In this document: positions 1 to 12,666 of the stretch, in pieces
Position numbering within the stretch: position 1 is the first letter of the stretch
Layout: each line of letters starts with the position of its first letter
Source of the DNA: Bigelowiella natans CCMP2755
Lineage: Eukaryota; Cercozoa; Chlorarachniophyceae
Assembly (NCBI GenBank): GCA_000320545.1
Contig: ADNK01002331.1
Span: 1 to 59,463 of the forward strand
DNA length: 59,463 nt
Direction of reading: 5' to 3'
Position numbers and translations under genes: made by a program
Notes under the pieces: generated by a model
What the model was told of the DNA's origin: nothing
Databases searched by the model: none
The model's input: the letters and a program-made list of their open reading frames with translations, nothing else

Positions 1-442
1 GAAAGAAACGTAAAGGAAACTACGGTGATTCGTGACCTGGGATGTAAAGAGACGTGACGAAAAACCACGCCTTGAGAAAAGTTGTCGAGAAGGGAATCAG
101 GTACCTTGCAAAGGAAAAAAAGAAAACGATTAAACAGAATTTTTGACAGATCAGCAAAAAGGAACAAAGTAAAAATATTTATTTACACGAAATAATGCAG
201 GGTGGCAGAAATGACTGTATTGAATTAAGCAATAATTAAGCCGGAGCATTAGAAATTAGTTAGTCTTGTTATCATCAAAAGTTGTAATAAATTTGTGATT
301 GTGATAGTAGTAGTAAAAGTATACCACCTTAAATACAGAGACGTTAGAGGCCCGTTGGAGCGGCTGAATAATTCTACCTGCTCTTCACCTGTTTCTGCAG
401 CTGCTGCTGCCGTTGTAATTGATGATTTCACTTCTTTGTCTT

Positions 443-1504
443 TTATCTCTTCTCTTCCTCCTCCTCCCACTGCTCGTTTTCTTTGTCGTAATCTTTCCAT
501 CCTGATGACATCTTGTCGTCGTCGCAGTTACTGCGGCTACTGCTTTCACTTCTCGGCTTGAATACAATAACAACTGGATTATTAATACTTCTTCTGCAAT
601 TATCGGTATTGCTGCTGCTATAGTTGTCATCGTAATCACTATAGGAGACAACAAACTTGAGCAACTCCAGAATTAATGTTTTTATGCCATCTGAAAGAGC
701 AGCTGCAGCTGCTGATACTACCATTGCTACTGCTGACATCCCCTCGACCCTTTCAGATCGTATTATGGTTTCTGCCTTTACTTCTAACGACTCTGCTTCT
801 TCTTCTTCTTCTTCTTCATCTGCTTCTTTCTGCTGCTGCTGCTGCATCATATCGTGATATTCTCTCAGATCGAAGTGGTACATAATAAGGAGCATACTGA
901 ATAGCGATACTCCGACAAGCATCCCAATCGATGCTGATCGAATACGACGATGCCTGCAATTTTATTCATTGTGCAATCAATGATGCCACGATTGTAAATG
1001 TTTGTTACCAAGACATTAACCACCAAAAGTACTACTTTTTCTTCGTTTTCATCGTTAATATTTATTGGTCGATTTCAATTTTCAACGAACTAGAAAGAAA
1101 TCTCTTCTTCGTTGATTGTTATGACAGTCAGTCAGTTATTTTGGATGATGATAATGTAATAAATACTAGGTGGATGGAATATTCTTGATAGGATGGATCT
1201 ATAATTTTTATCATCATCAACATACATTTTTTTATAACGCAGTTCAATAGCTCTATTCACTGTATACGGATCCTATAAAGAATATAAAAGTTAACAATAA
1301 TATGTGTGATCATGTAGAATTTGACAAAACGATCGATCAGGTTATTTGAAGAACAGTACTGAACAGTCCTTTTATGCTTGAATAAGTAATGTCATCATTA
1401 GTTCCAAGCAGGAAACAGAAGCGGGAAAGCATGGTGGAAGTATTGTTGTTCAGATCATAAATCTATCTTGAAGCGGTGTCTCTAGGAATATGCATATTTT
1501 ATAA

Positions 1505-1550
<46 letters not shown>

Positions 1551-1781
1551 CCAAGCAGTTGTTTCACAACCATGGATGGGGAGACTCCGATTGTACTTGT
1601 AGTCCGTGCCATGATTCGCACTTTCTCAATATCCTGTGAATCAAGTAAATAGAAAAACGAGATAACACTGGATATTAGGAAGAAACATATGTCTCTCTGC
1701 ATTATTTACCTCTGCAAAGCACAATACGCCTTCCTTTCGCATTTATATGTACTACCACTACTACTACCACTACTACCACAC

Positions 1782-1815
<34 letters not shown>

Positions 1816-2295
1816 CATTACTGCTACCATATTTTTGCTTCTCTATCCTCTACCCAACTATCTACAAGAAATAGCACCTACCTTGTTTGAGAGTCCCATT
1901 TCCTCTAATGGTACTTCCACCACCTGTATGCATCATGATAGATCAGAATAATAACAACAATCTTTATAATGATCCATCATCATCCCCTACCTTTTTCCAA
2001 TCATAGGAGATATTAATGGTAATCATTATCATCATCATCATCATTATTAGTAGTAGTCGTAGTCGTCGTCTACGTCGCATCGTCGCCGACTATCATCGTT
2101 AGAAAATATCAGTAGCTACCAAATTGTTAATGTTTCGCTATTTCAAAGAATATCAGGTTGCTATAATGTAAAGAAGTGGCTGCGTGGAGGCATGAAAGTA
2201 AGTACCTCATTCCTCTGCGAGAAGGGCACATACTTTCTTAGTTTAGACCAAAACTTTCTTCGAAAAATAAAGGCATTTTTCTGCAAAGCCACTCC
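443..2295 (-). CDS. Candidate exons of an unidentified minus-strand gene with a membrane anchor
   Basis: I do not recognise this gene. Three stretches look coding on the minus strand. The exon at about 2295-2206 encodes a basic stretch containing FWSKLRKYVPFSQRNE and ends at a good GTACTT donor. The exon at about 1647-1560 follows a TTGATTCACAG acceptor and contains VRIMARTTSTIGVSPSMVV. The last exon runs from 953 (acceptor ATAAAATTGCAG) to a stop at 443; it opens with HRRIRSASIG, then a hydrophobic segment GMLVGVSLFSMLLIMYHF that could be a signal anchor, then poly-Gln and poly-Glu encoded by trinucleotide repeats, and a Ser/Asp-rich tail. The links between exons are not established, and the low-complexity tail could be read from a microsatellite. 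A single-pass membrane protein is only a guess. Confidence 0.3.
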
Positions 2296-2374
2296 CTTAT
2301 TTTGATACTTTCCTGCTCGCACAACAGTAACAGGAGCGGCCCGCCGCCATAGTATGGACATCGGCGGGCTACGA

Positions 2375-2460
2375 ACGTAAAAGCAACCACCTGGAGGAGA
2401 GGAGAGTATGAGTGGAACGTAAAAGCAACCACCTGGAAGAGAGAGGAGAGTATGTGTGGA
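2375..2460. repeat. Two tandem copies of a 42-bp unit
   Basis: The unit begins ACGTAAAAGCAACCACCTGG and ends in a GA-rich stretch. The second copy starts at 2417 and differs by a few bases. No coding role is apparent. Confidence 0.8.
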
Positions 2461-2633
2461 TGGATGATGGTTAACAAACACTACTACAGCTGGATGATGA
2501 TGCGGCGAACAAGATGAATAAGTGGATGCATATTAAACGTAACTGTGGTGTTGATTCGATCACCACCACCAACAACAAGAAACACTTCCGAACTCACTTG
2601 TTTGAAAAGGGAGGGGGAGGAATGCTCGGATGT

Positions 2634-2715
<82 letters not shown>
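2634..2715. repeat. (TTG)n microsatellite, about 27 units
   Basis: This is an uninterrupted TTG/CAA tract. It would read as poly-Gln, poly-Thr, poly-Cys or poly-Val depending on frame, so apparent open frames crossing it are artefacts of the repeat. Confidence 0.95.
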
Positions 2716-3073
2716 AGTAGAGAAGAAAGCGAGTAGAGGAGGAGGAGGAGGAAGAGGAAAACAACTCTGCGACAATAGTTTGGCACTATTATTCGTGTGT
2801 TTTCCAGTCCATTTCGTCATCGTCATCGGTCGTACGCGTAGGAAATGATCAAGTAAAAGATCGGTGGTCTGTCTACAGGCTCTGCACCTACCCACCCCAC
2901 CCACCCGCATCCACCACCTCGTTGAGCGAACACGCCACAACCACCAGTACCGCAGCAGACAGACAGACAGAAATCCACCACAGATAGGCAGGCACCAACA
3001 CACAACAATAATAATAACCCATGTTCCGCTGCCACCAATTCATCACCGGTGATTTCAAGACTCGAAAGGTGGC

Positions 3074-3077
<4 letters not shown>

Positions 3078-3117
<40 letters not shown>

Positions 3118-3207
3118 CAGCAGCAGCAGCAGTAGTAGTGGCGGTGGTAGTAGTGGCGGTGGTAGTAGTGGTGATGGTGATAGTAGTAGTTGCAGTAGTA
3201 GTAGTAA
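3078..3207. repeat. Compound (GTA)n/(GCA)n/(GTG)n microsatellite
   Basis: A run of GTA units passes into CAG units and then into imperfect GTA/GTG units. No gene is visible across it. Confidence 0.9.
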
Positions 3208-3426
3208 ATTGTAGTATGGGTACACACGATCTATGGTATTTGATGATAATCTTCGGATACAGATCATTTAAGTGGTGTTTGAAATACTACTCTTAGAGTG
3301 ATGTAATAATCGACTTACTGAAAAACTTCTAAAGATTTAATTTGCTTGCTGGACGTGAATAATCAGATGATTATTTCTTCATCTATCTCGTAGCTACTTA
3401 CTTCAAATACGAATTAGCAGGTCTTC

Positions 3427-4500
3427 TTGGAAGACAAAGTGTACGGATTGGCATTAGATGCTCTAACGAAAGCTTGCAGTGATATTCTGATTGTAATACA
3501 CATGTATATTATGGCAACACATTCTTGCAGGCTATTATCATCACTATATCACCTAAAGATGTTGATACTAAGCAATCAAATATACGAAAATTCAGCATCC
3601 CTACCACAATAAGCATGAGTATCTTTGTTACAGATTCATCACTTGATGCAACAGCAAGTATATACAAATTCATCGACAGTGCATTGTCCTCGTCGTCGTT
3701 GGCGTTGTCTAACTAGGTATCTCCTGATAAGACTATGGTTCTTCTGGGTATTATGACGACTTGAGTTTATTCTGAAAGACGACAACAACGACAAATACGA
3801 TGACGAAGAACAAAAAGAAGAACAAAAAAAAGTGCAATCATGACATTAAGTATACACTTGTTATTATGTAATCTAATCATCTTGTTAACATTTGAGAATT
3901 GTTGGTTTTCTGACAGGCAAACGAAAAGTGCATCCCCAACCAGACTGGTGGCTTGTAGGTGATGACAAACCTTGTTATTGGAAAAAAAAATGTAGCCACA
4001 GAAAATTCACACTTATGATATCGAGTCGCTACTACCGTATGATTAAGGTGGGAGAGGTCGGCCTGGGTTGTCTCCAAGTGAAGCAGCGGCTGCCAACACC
4101 AAAAGGGAACTTAAAATTGATGCAAATCCAGAGAGGTTCAAGGTTGTAGTAAGAGAAATAGTGTATTTGTTGTCGTCGTCTAGTAATCGTAGCTAGACGA
4201 ATGATTCACAAGTTATGGATGTAGTTGTTGTTGTTATTGTTAGTGTTATTGTTGTTGTTATTCTCGGAAAGAAACTATCTTCTTAGCTACATACATACTA
4301 GCGACAACAGCAGCAGCAATGACACAGCAATGACAGATTTAGTATAAGTATCGATAGGGGATTGATAATAATATAAGGAGAGGAGATCATGCCAGAGGGT
4401 TGGATCATGACATATGAAATACAAAGATGATGATAATGATGATGCCGACGATGACGTTGGTGATGGTGAACTACTCTGAGTGATTATGATATAAAACACT

Positions 4501-4537
<37 letters not shown>

Positions 4538-4550
4538 CACGCACACTCAC

Positions 4551-4598
<48 letters not shown>

Positions 4599-5524
4599 GT
4601 AAATTCTTATATTTATAATATATATTATACAATTAGGTCGTAGGAAGTTACAATTTAGTGTGGGAATTCCGCCAACAGAAACCAAAAAATAACGGGTAGA
4701 CAATGTAGTTTGATTGATGACTGCGATGCTGAAATGAGAGATAACACCAAGCCAAATGATGACAGTTTGACAATGTTATGTTATTATTTAGAGTGGAGAT
4801 AATTCTACTAAAGCACACTTTCCCCCCCCCTCATCAGAACTGCCGATATAAGCACAGTTCATTCGCTAGTACTCACAGAAGTAAGATACCTGATTAATCG
4901 AAATTAGCGACTCGCTAATCAATCATACATGAAAATAAAATGGTGATGGTGGTGATGCTAGGTGATGATGATGAAGAAGAAGAACACCTTTAGCTGCTGA
5001 TGATGAAGTTTCTTGCTGATTACTATTACCATCATTGTCAATATCATTATCATCATCAGCATCATCATCATCATCATCATCATCATCAGTATGGGTATGT
5101 ATACATGCGCGTCGTAGCAGCAGGAGGAAGGCCGCATATTCATGACTTTTTAGGTTTTGTAGTAATAATAACAATCAAATTATAAGACAGCAGACACTCC
5201 GCATCTCAGGAAGAGTTCAAGAGTAGCGAGACTAACATGTTTGAAAAACAAGAATACTCTGAGGTAAGTACCGCTTTAGAAACAACAGCAAGCAGTCGCT
5301 TATATCGAGTAACAACAACAACAACAAAAACAATGGTACTGGTAGGGATGAGGACGAAGAAAACGATGACAATTGATATCACCATTTTCTAGCATCTAAC
5401 AATACCCCTGGTTCTTCTCCTTCTGCTTCTTTATCAAGGTAAAATGGATCCTCATCAAAGACATTTTGAAAACAGAAGCCAGTATTTATTTCAGGTTGCT
5501 TCATCATCATAGCGAGCACATACT

Positions 5525-5556
<32 letters not shown>

Positions 5557-5748
5557 CTGCAAAAGCATAATAGTATAATGAATATAAAAAATTATGTAAA
5601 ATGATCTTATGTATCATGTATTCTGCATACAAGGATGCCGATTCTCTAATAAACAAAATAGTACATGATGCACAATACATATATGCGTCGTTCATTGGTA
5701 TTTACTGTTTTTTTTAGCAACTGTGATCTCCTCCCTTTTCATCATGTG

Positions 5749-5786
<38 letters not shown>

Positions 5787-6055
5787 TCCACAGCCCTGCA
5801 TTACGGCAGTTTGTGCATGACTTATGCAGTAGATTTAAGTATGAAGATCTTGCCAATGCTGTAAAGGTAGTAGTATTACAAAAATGCATTCCATCTTTTA
5901 TTATATGTTCTTCTCACAAATAGCGTGCTTATTTACTACTATATGTTAATTCTTTCTCTGTGTTGGTTCATGGCAACCTCATGATGATTCATAAATTTAA
6001 GAATCCAAATGCAAGCGATGAGGATGTTGGAAAACTTGCAAGAGAACTAATCAAG
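3427..6055 (+). CDS. Scattered candidate exons of an unidentified plus-strand gene
   Basis: I do not recognise this gene. Several short stretches read as protein on the plus strand with plausible splice borders: about 3434-3490 (KVYGLALDALTKACSDI); 5217-5262, between CATCTCAG and GTAAGTACC (EEFKSSETNMFEKQEYSE, phase 0); about 5790-5867 (LRQFVHDLCSRFKYEDLANA, before GTAGTAG); and about 5998-6056 (NPNASDEDVGKLARELIK, before GTGTG). A longer open stretch at 3892-4149 contains PQPDWWLVGDDKPCYWKKKC. Between them lie AC, TA, GT and ATC microsatellites typical of introns in this window. The exon chain and both ends are unknown. They could be exons of one helical protein or of two genes, or remnants of a pseudogene. 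Confidence 0.3.
4503..4591. repeat. (AC)n followed by (TA)n microsatellite
   Basis: About 17 AC units (4503-4536) are followed after a short spacer by about 18 TA units (4555-4591). Confidence 0.95.
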
Positions 6056-6060
6056 GTGTG

Positions 6061-7470
6061 AACAACTGTTCCTTCCTACAGAAGAACAACCAGAATATAA
6101 TATGTATAATATAATATGTATACTCACGATGATTCTTCATTTTCAACCCCCGCCTACTGAATTGAATCAAATATCGTAACTAGATCGATCAACTTCAGAA
6201 TTTTTGAAACTACACACAACACGAATATATTTGCTAAATTCGCATTTTTGGTCGTTTCGGATTCTTAATATGTCGCAGTGGCACGGACCAGCAGAATCAT
6301 CGGCTACACAAGTTTACTTTGATGAATCTTCCCGTTCATACAAGATAAAATCATAACATAATACAGCTAGACAGTGTGCAACCATATTGATGCTACCAAG
6401 CTCTAATGCTTTCAATGCTTTCTTGTTAGTGATTTTTATCGTCATGGCATTGCGTAAAGCCTGCTGATGATTGTGCCCTTTAGATGTTTTCTTATCCTGT
6501 GCTAGTGTGGTAAATCGCATACAGCAAGGGACTCTCAAGGAAATCTATCAGGAATCACGTTGCTTTGATGCATGCATGAATGCGGTTTCAATGCATGATG
6601 ATGATGATGGCAAAGTCATGATCCACAAACAAGCTAGCTAGACCAATGAGATAGGCAAGTGCATCGCGATTGTTGCTTGACATGTTGGGAAATCACATAG
6701 CAACGTGTTGTTCACCTGCGCTGGGTCAGAAATTGCCAAATGCACAAGTTGCATTGTCTCTAGCTATGTAGGGCTAGCTAGCCATAGAGATGCAATGTGC
6801 TTCATCAAGCGCCAGCAGAATCATCATGGAATTGAGGAAGAATAACAACTACGACGTACACACAGATCGATGTCAACAGCAGCTGCGGTCTCTAGCTAGC
6901 TAGCTGTCAGCAGTGCATGCTATACGCATAAGGCTGGCATGCCTACGCAGTAGCACAGCTAGGTAGCCATTCAATCGAAGCATGCTAGCATGTCATAGCT
7001 AGATAGCTGATGTGCATGGCCATACTAGCATAGCTAGCTAGCAATGTGACATCTAGCTGCCCAATCTAGCTAGCTAGCTAGCAATCAATGGATGTGGTCT
7101 AACGCTAGAACGTACAGAAAATTTGAGTCAAGCCATGCTACAACCATTACTAGCAGCTAGCTAGATCTAGAGATCATAAGGCCATCTAGCCGTGTCGAGC
7201 TGCCGGGAACATTGCTAGATTATTTGGCGCAGGCTATTCTAATCTAGCAACAACGTGTGCGTGAAGGGGGGAAAAAATGGTGGAACTATTGCGACCGCAC
7301 ATAATAACAAGTACAAATTTCGACATCAATATGGGCGAATATGGGCGACAATCGAATGCAATTGCGTATCACAACGCCACAACGCGAACTTTTAACTGCA
7401 AGCACACGGGTTTAAACAGCAGTTCCGCTGTGCTATTATTATATCAAATTTAACAACATTAGAAACTACT
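6061..7470. other. Gene-poor region rich in GCTAGC / TAGCTAGC words
   Basis: No convincing exon was found on either strand. Between about 6640 and 7160 the words GCTAGC, CTAGCTAG and TAGCTAGC recur many times, often as runs such as TAGCTAGCTAGCTAGC near 7065-7082. These are short self-complementary words, so the region could form many small hairpins. The left part (6061-6560) is ordinary AT-rich sequence. The end near 7470 will hold the 3' untranslated region of the LHC gene. Confidence 0.5.
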
Positions 7471-9100
7471 CTAAGGGGTGAACTTGGTAGCAATGCCGTT
7501 GGTGAGACCGTTTACTCCAGCAGGGTCTGCGATGTGCTCAGCCCAGTTTTCAACAGGTCCCTTTCCGGTAGCGATAGCCTGAACGTAGAATCCGAGCATG
7601 GAGAACATAGCGAGACGACCGTTCTTGATCTCCTTGACCTTAAGTTCAGCGAAGGTATCTGGATCGTCAGCAAGTCCAAGAGGGTCGAAAGCTCCACCAG
7701 GGTTGATAGCATCAAGGCCTTCTCCAGCAGGACCTCCGTTCACACGGTAAGCTTCAGCTCCTCCCATAAGGATGACTTGGCAAGCAAGGATAGCAAGAAT
7801 CGACTGAGCGTGAACGAGGGAAGGGTTTCCAAGGTAGTCAAGTCCGCCTTCAGCGAAGATCTGGGATCCAGCCTTGAACCAAACAGGCTCAGCGATAGGA
7901 ACGCCAGAGTACTTTGCAAGAAGCTCAGGAGTCACGCATCCGAGTGCTCCAAGCATAGCCCAACGAGCGTGGATAACTTCGGTCTCACGGTAAGCAGCGA
8001 AGGTGTTTGGGTCAGCGGAAAGTCCCTGAGTATCCCATCCGTAGTCTCCAGGGAATTCACCGGTGAGGTAGGAAGGAACAGATCCCTCAGAGAAAGGGCC
8101 AAGCCAGAGAGCACGGTCAGGTCCGTACCATTCTTGATTGCACGAGCGAGCGAGGATGCCGTTGTTGGTCTGGGAACCGTGGATGCAAGCAACCTGCAGA
8201 ATCACAACAATTTTGGGGGGTAATCTGGTTAGTTACACACAAGTAGTAGTACCTACTACAGGTGAAGGAAAGTCTGTGAGATATTAGTGTGAAACATCTG
8301 TTTTTTTGTGAGATATGAGGTGTAACAACTGCATTTTAAAAGCAGCATTAGGCAGCAGCGGCAGCAGAGCAGCAGAAACCTGCTGGGCAATGGACTCCAC
8401 ATCTCCTCCAAGTTGATGAACAAGAGCTCCGGTTTGAACCTAATGATAGCAGCAGTAGCAGTGATAGTAGCACTTAGTAATACGGTGTTCATGGTGACTC
8501 AAAAGGATAAAAGATAGTACTAGTTCCATCACCAAAATACTCTACCATGACCCATGCCAAAAATGATTACGGACCAGGCAGAGACACGCAATACAACGAA
8601 TACACAGACTACCCAATACAGCGCACCGCAAGGCCACACTCTCTCATTACTAGTTACGGATGCGCGTATCCCTTCAATCACCATTTTCTACTACTACAAC
8701 TATGTATCGGACAACTATGTATCGGTTGTTCCTAAAATATTTATACGTACAAGGTTTTTGTAGAGGGTTGGGTTTGCAGATTTGATCTCGGTAACAAACT
8801 TTCCATCAGTAGGCTGAGCGTTCTTCTTCATGAATGAGACAGCCTGGAGACCTTGCTTAGAAACTGCATCAGCCATGTGGTTTACCATCGACCTCATTTG
8901 GGTCTTAGCAACCACAGCAGCACTCAGCTGAGGAGCAGCAGGGCTGGAACCTAAAAATAATCGCGGAGTTAGATCTGGGATTAAAAAAAACATACCTCAA
9001 AAAAGGGAAGAAATCTAGACTTACCGAAGGAGAGTCCGCAGATAGCTGCAAGGAGGGCGAAGTTCACAACAGCGGAAACCGCAATAATCCAGGTCTTCAT
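7471..9100 (-). CDS. Light-harvesting chlorophyll a/b-binding protein (LHCII type), 4 exons
   Basis: This is an antenna protein that binds chlorophyll and carotenoid in the thylakoid membrane and passes energy to the photosystems. Exons are 9100-9025, 8950-8751, 8439-8380 and 8193-7471; all junctions agree in phase and give 352 aa. The mature part starts near [17 protein letters not shown]. Helix B carries [16 protein letters not shown] and helix C carries [16 protein letters not shown], the paired Glu/Arg chlorophyll-ligand motifs. A middle helix lies near [20 protein letters not shown], and WAEHIADP supplies the conserved His near the C terminus. The precursor opens with a hydrophobic segment, [20 protein letters not shown], then about 90 residues of Ala/Ser/basic leader before the mature part. 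The signal-peptide-like start suggests import through the endomembrane system into a complex plastid. The leader is longer than the usual 30-50 residues of a green-alga transit peptide. Confidence 0.93.
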
Positions 9101-9850
9101 GATCTAAGGCGAGATAAAGTCTTTCATAAATGTGCTCTATGGAGAAGGAAAAAGCAAAAAAGGGGGGTGGGATTGAAGTGCAAACCGTGAGGAAGTGATT
9201 GAATTCTGACCTCTTGACACGTCTCGCCTAAAAGAGCAACTGGATGTAAATAACGGGATTTGTACCATTTTATCAAAATTAACCTGTATTTTTGTGTATT
9301 TTCTACCAAAATCAGGTATTTAAATGCGGAGAGCACGAGGGAATCAAGGGGATAAGAGCTGTCTGTTGTCTGTGTGCGCAGGTGTGTTGGTTGTCATGAT
9401 TAAATCACCGGTTTTTGACAGGTTAGTACCTGGTCAATAAACTACCAAGATTAAAATCCCGCCGGGATTTGTTTTTGCAGTGCTTCCGTCCATAGCAATA
9501 TTATCTTGTGCGACATCAATTTTGGATTGCCGTTGAAGGAATTTGGCACTAGTTCCTTTTGAACGGTGCAAAGTGTTGGCACAGTTTCTGGTAGTACCGT
9601 TGTCGTAGTATCATTTCAAGGGCCATTATTAATATTTTATAAAAGATTAATAGGTACGAAATGTGTGAGCATCATCATTTCCTGGTTTCCCTCTGCCCTC
9701 TGCTGGAGAAAGTGTGATCTATCTATCTACATTATATTCCCCCAACCCAAGTACTACTTGTACACAGGGAAACGATAAATCACCTTGCCTGCTACCTACC
9801 AGCAAACAGAACCACGCGTGTTATTAGTAGCTAAAGAAGCGCGCTCTTCT
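9101..9850. promoter_or_regulatory. Presumed shared 5' region of the divergent LHC and EF-hand genes
   Basis: The LHC gene reads left from 9100 and the EF-hand gene reads right from about 9851, so both 5' regions should lie here. The minus strand carries an AT-rich word, CATTTAAATACC, about 215 bp before the LHC start, and the plus strand carries TTTATAAAAG near 9634. Either could act as a TATA-like element, but no transcription start can be seen. No reading frame here looks like protein. Confidence 0.3.
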
Positions 9851-10630
9851 ATGGCAGACGAGAAAACCAGAATATCTGCGAAGACATATGAAGGTGAAAA
9901 GTTTAGGATGACACTGATGATTAATTAAGAAAATGCAGTTCTAATTATCTGTGGAAATTACTAGTTGAATTGCGAGATCTCTGGCCAAAGATATTCCTTG
10001 CTTTTGACTCCGACAACAGTGGATCGATCAACAGGGCCGAGGTTTAACCCATTGACTGACGTAGGGAAAATATCAGCTCATAAATTTTTATAATCTTGCT
10101 ATTTGGTCAAGCTGCTGAAGGTTGAAAGGCTGGGAAGTGCTCAGCAACTTGTAGTGAGATTGAGTAGTCGTCTCTTTTAAGTGGCTAATGCAATGTGGCT
10201 AATGTTCAGGTGAAACTCATGCAGGCAGCCGACGACAATAATGTGAATTTTAAATCATAAATGAGATGGGGAATCTCAATGAAATTTAGTTAGCGGACGC
10301 TGGATGTTGCAATACTCGTGAAAGATATGGGAAATTTCTTAGTTTTTTTAATAACCAGGATAATGAAATATCCATGGAAGAGTGGGCAGAAATGTTTGAC
10401 TCTCTATGTAAGAAGGTCAAAAATCTCAATCTTACTTGCGAAATATGAAGAAATTGTTGGTAATACTTTGTTGTAATACTATTCCAGATGGGAAAGCCGA
10501 ACAGGGAGACTTATTTAAAGTAATACTGTTGTCGTTACATACATAACTGTAATTGATAATCAATTTGAAATCTCGTTCTTGTTTAAATACAAGGTGCCTG
10601 AAAATGTACAACTCGTTGGTAAGTGCTTCT
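9851..10630 (+). CDS. Small EF-hand calcium-binding protein, multi-exon, possibly degenerate
   Basis: The proposed start is ATG 9851 (MADEKTRISAKTYE), with a donor before GTGAAAAG and an acceptor TTACTAG near 9964. The next exon contains LWPKIFLAFDSDNSGSINRAE, a clear EF-hand loop with Asp-x-Asp-x-Ser-Gly-x-Ile and a final Glu. An exon at about 10210 contains VKLMQAADDNNVNF, a second loop that looks one or two residues short. An exon at about 10350-10410 carries NNQDNEISMEEWAEMF, a third loop with a good final Glu. A short exon at about 10490 reads DGKAEQGDLFK, another loop fragment. The order fits a calmodulin-like sensor. Introns are short, some donors (GTTTAA) are poor, and no clean C terminus is visible, so this may be a decaying gene. 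The calcium-binding motif is secure; the exon chain is not. Confidence 0.5.
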
Positions 10631-11801
10631 AATCATATTTGCGCATTACACATATCACCAACAATTTTATCCACCGATTACTAAAAGTTATAGAATTAAG
10701 TTAATACCATGTAAGCATTGGGGGTTGGACAGGCTTACATGAAATGAATTGCTGGCTAACTCCGCAAATGCGATGATATTTGTGTGCGTTGTAGACACAT
10801 GGAGGCGTTGATGGCAATGAATTGGAATGATATGTGGATTCTCATCATGACAGAAGAAAGAGTTGCTACTGACAAGCGTGAAATTTTTTCTCAACATCTG
10901 AACGGCACATTCATGGCGTTTAGCACAGTCCATCATGGATCTCATTACAATCATTTACAACACCTGTTGTTTGTTTGCGCCATGAACAATTTGAATATCA
11001 TAACGCTACGATGCAAATGCAGTCATCATGCATAGAACTAGATTAGTTCGCTACTCACAATGTGCTGGAACTGTTTCAATTCGAACAAGATGCCACCATT
11101 TGTGTTCGTAACACGCAATGCATGCACCTTCGATTCTGCTACGATACGCTGCGATAGTGTGCGCAGCTCAAAAATGCACGTTTAGATCTGTGAGCGCACG
11201 CAGGCAAAACTCATAGTTGTGTGTGCCATGGTGCGTGTGTGTCCCTACCTTGCATGTTGGTCTGACTTACAAATGAACTGCCCACAAACATGTTGACGTT
11301 TTGTACAACTACAAGGACGCAGTCGCTAAGTTTATCAATTTGCGCGCCGGTGCATAGCAAATGTATCTCCTCCAAGACTAGAGCCATGGAACTCACTTAG
11401 ATCGAAGTGCGGAGCAGAGTTCCTAGCTGATGCCTACTCACAACTAGACAATTGCGGTGCATTCATGCCGCCGACTGATCTAGCATACCAGGCTTTGCAA
11501 ACTAAGCTTGCATGGGTGCTTTTTGACGCAAAGAACTTGTACGTCAAGACACCTCGGGTAGAAATGCGTGTGAAATACAAAATGACTGTACGGACCAATT
11601 ATATCTTAGCGTATTCATCACTCATCGGAATTAGATTGCATTATTTTTTCCTCGTACATGCAAGCTATGGTGATTGGGTTATTACATAGCACGTCTAGAA
11701 GTGTGATTTAGGCATTGCTTATATCATGAACTATCTGTGACTTGGACGCCAGAATTATCGATTTAGGATAGAGAAACTGCTTGAATCATAGGCGTATAGA
11801 A
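10631..11801. other. No gene seen
   Basis: Both strands were read. Open frames are short and have no recognisable motif or consistent splice borders. The stretch holds no long microsatellite. Confidence 0.5.
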
Positions 11802-11871
11802 CTACTGTGCTATATCCGAGAAAGTCGAGGGATCAAATCCATTAGCAAGCTTGTAAAGACCTTGCGTAATA

Positions 11872-11905
<34 letters not shown>

Positions 11906-12632
11906 ATGGGGTGTGTATGCGTGAATATGTACAAATTGCCTACCTATTCCTCCATATGTTGGTAGCAAGCATACCTTCCCAATCCCCTTATAACCCTTAT
12001 AACTATTAACCATCGGTACCTGTTGCTGGCCCGATGAAACGGAAAACAATCCATCCAACTATAACGCCCCCTGAAAATATATAAGATGGGATGAGGACTT
12101 GTGTGTGTATATGTGTGTGTATAAAGAGTGCAACGTGAGTGTATGATTGTCTTATCTAAACTTTTGGAGTAACTTTAAGATTCGTAATAATTGGTTGTGC
12201 AGTACTACGTATATTCTTGATATGATATGATGTAAAAACAATAATTGTTGTATAAATAAATATATAAAATAAATCAAATGATAAAGCCAAATATGACCAA
12301 GTCTATAACATATTAAATCTCTCCCACTTCACTAGTCTACTGAAAATGCTACTTAACTAATAATAATAATACCGGCGACGTAAAGGGAGATCTTGTTAAT
12401 CCAAAATAAGAAACCCCTCTTTCCCATGTATAAATTTACTGCCTGAAAGTAAGGCGTGAGAAGCACGTAGTTTTAGTCTATTAATATACGTAAGCAGCTG
12501 CAAGTAGTAGAGGGCTTGATGTAAGTATGTATGGATAAATGGATGATTGATGGATCAATGGCAGCGCTAACTATACTATCGGTCGCAAGAAGAAGTTTAA
12601 GAAGAAGAAGAAGAAGTGCGCTACTACAACTG

Positions 12633-12666
<34 letters not shown>

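Noticed and set aside
7534-8223. A 229-codon open stretch on the plus strand across the LHC gene
   Set aside because: It is the antisense shadow of the strongly biased LHC coding exon; the minus strand carries the unmistakable antenna protein.
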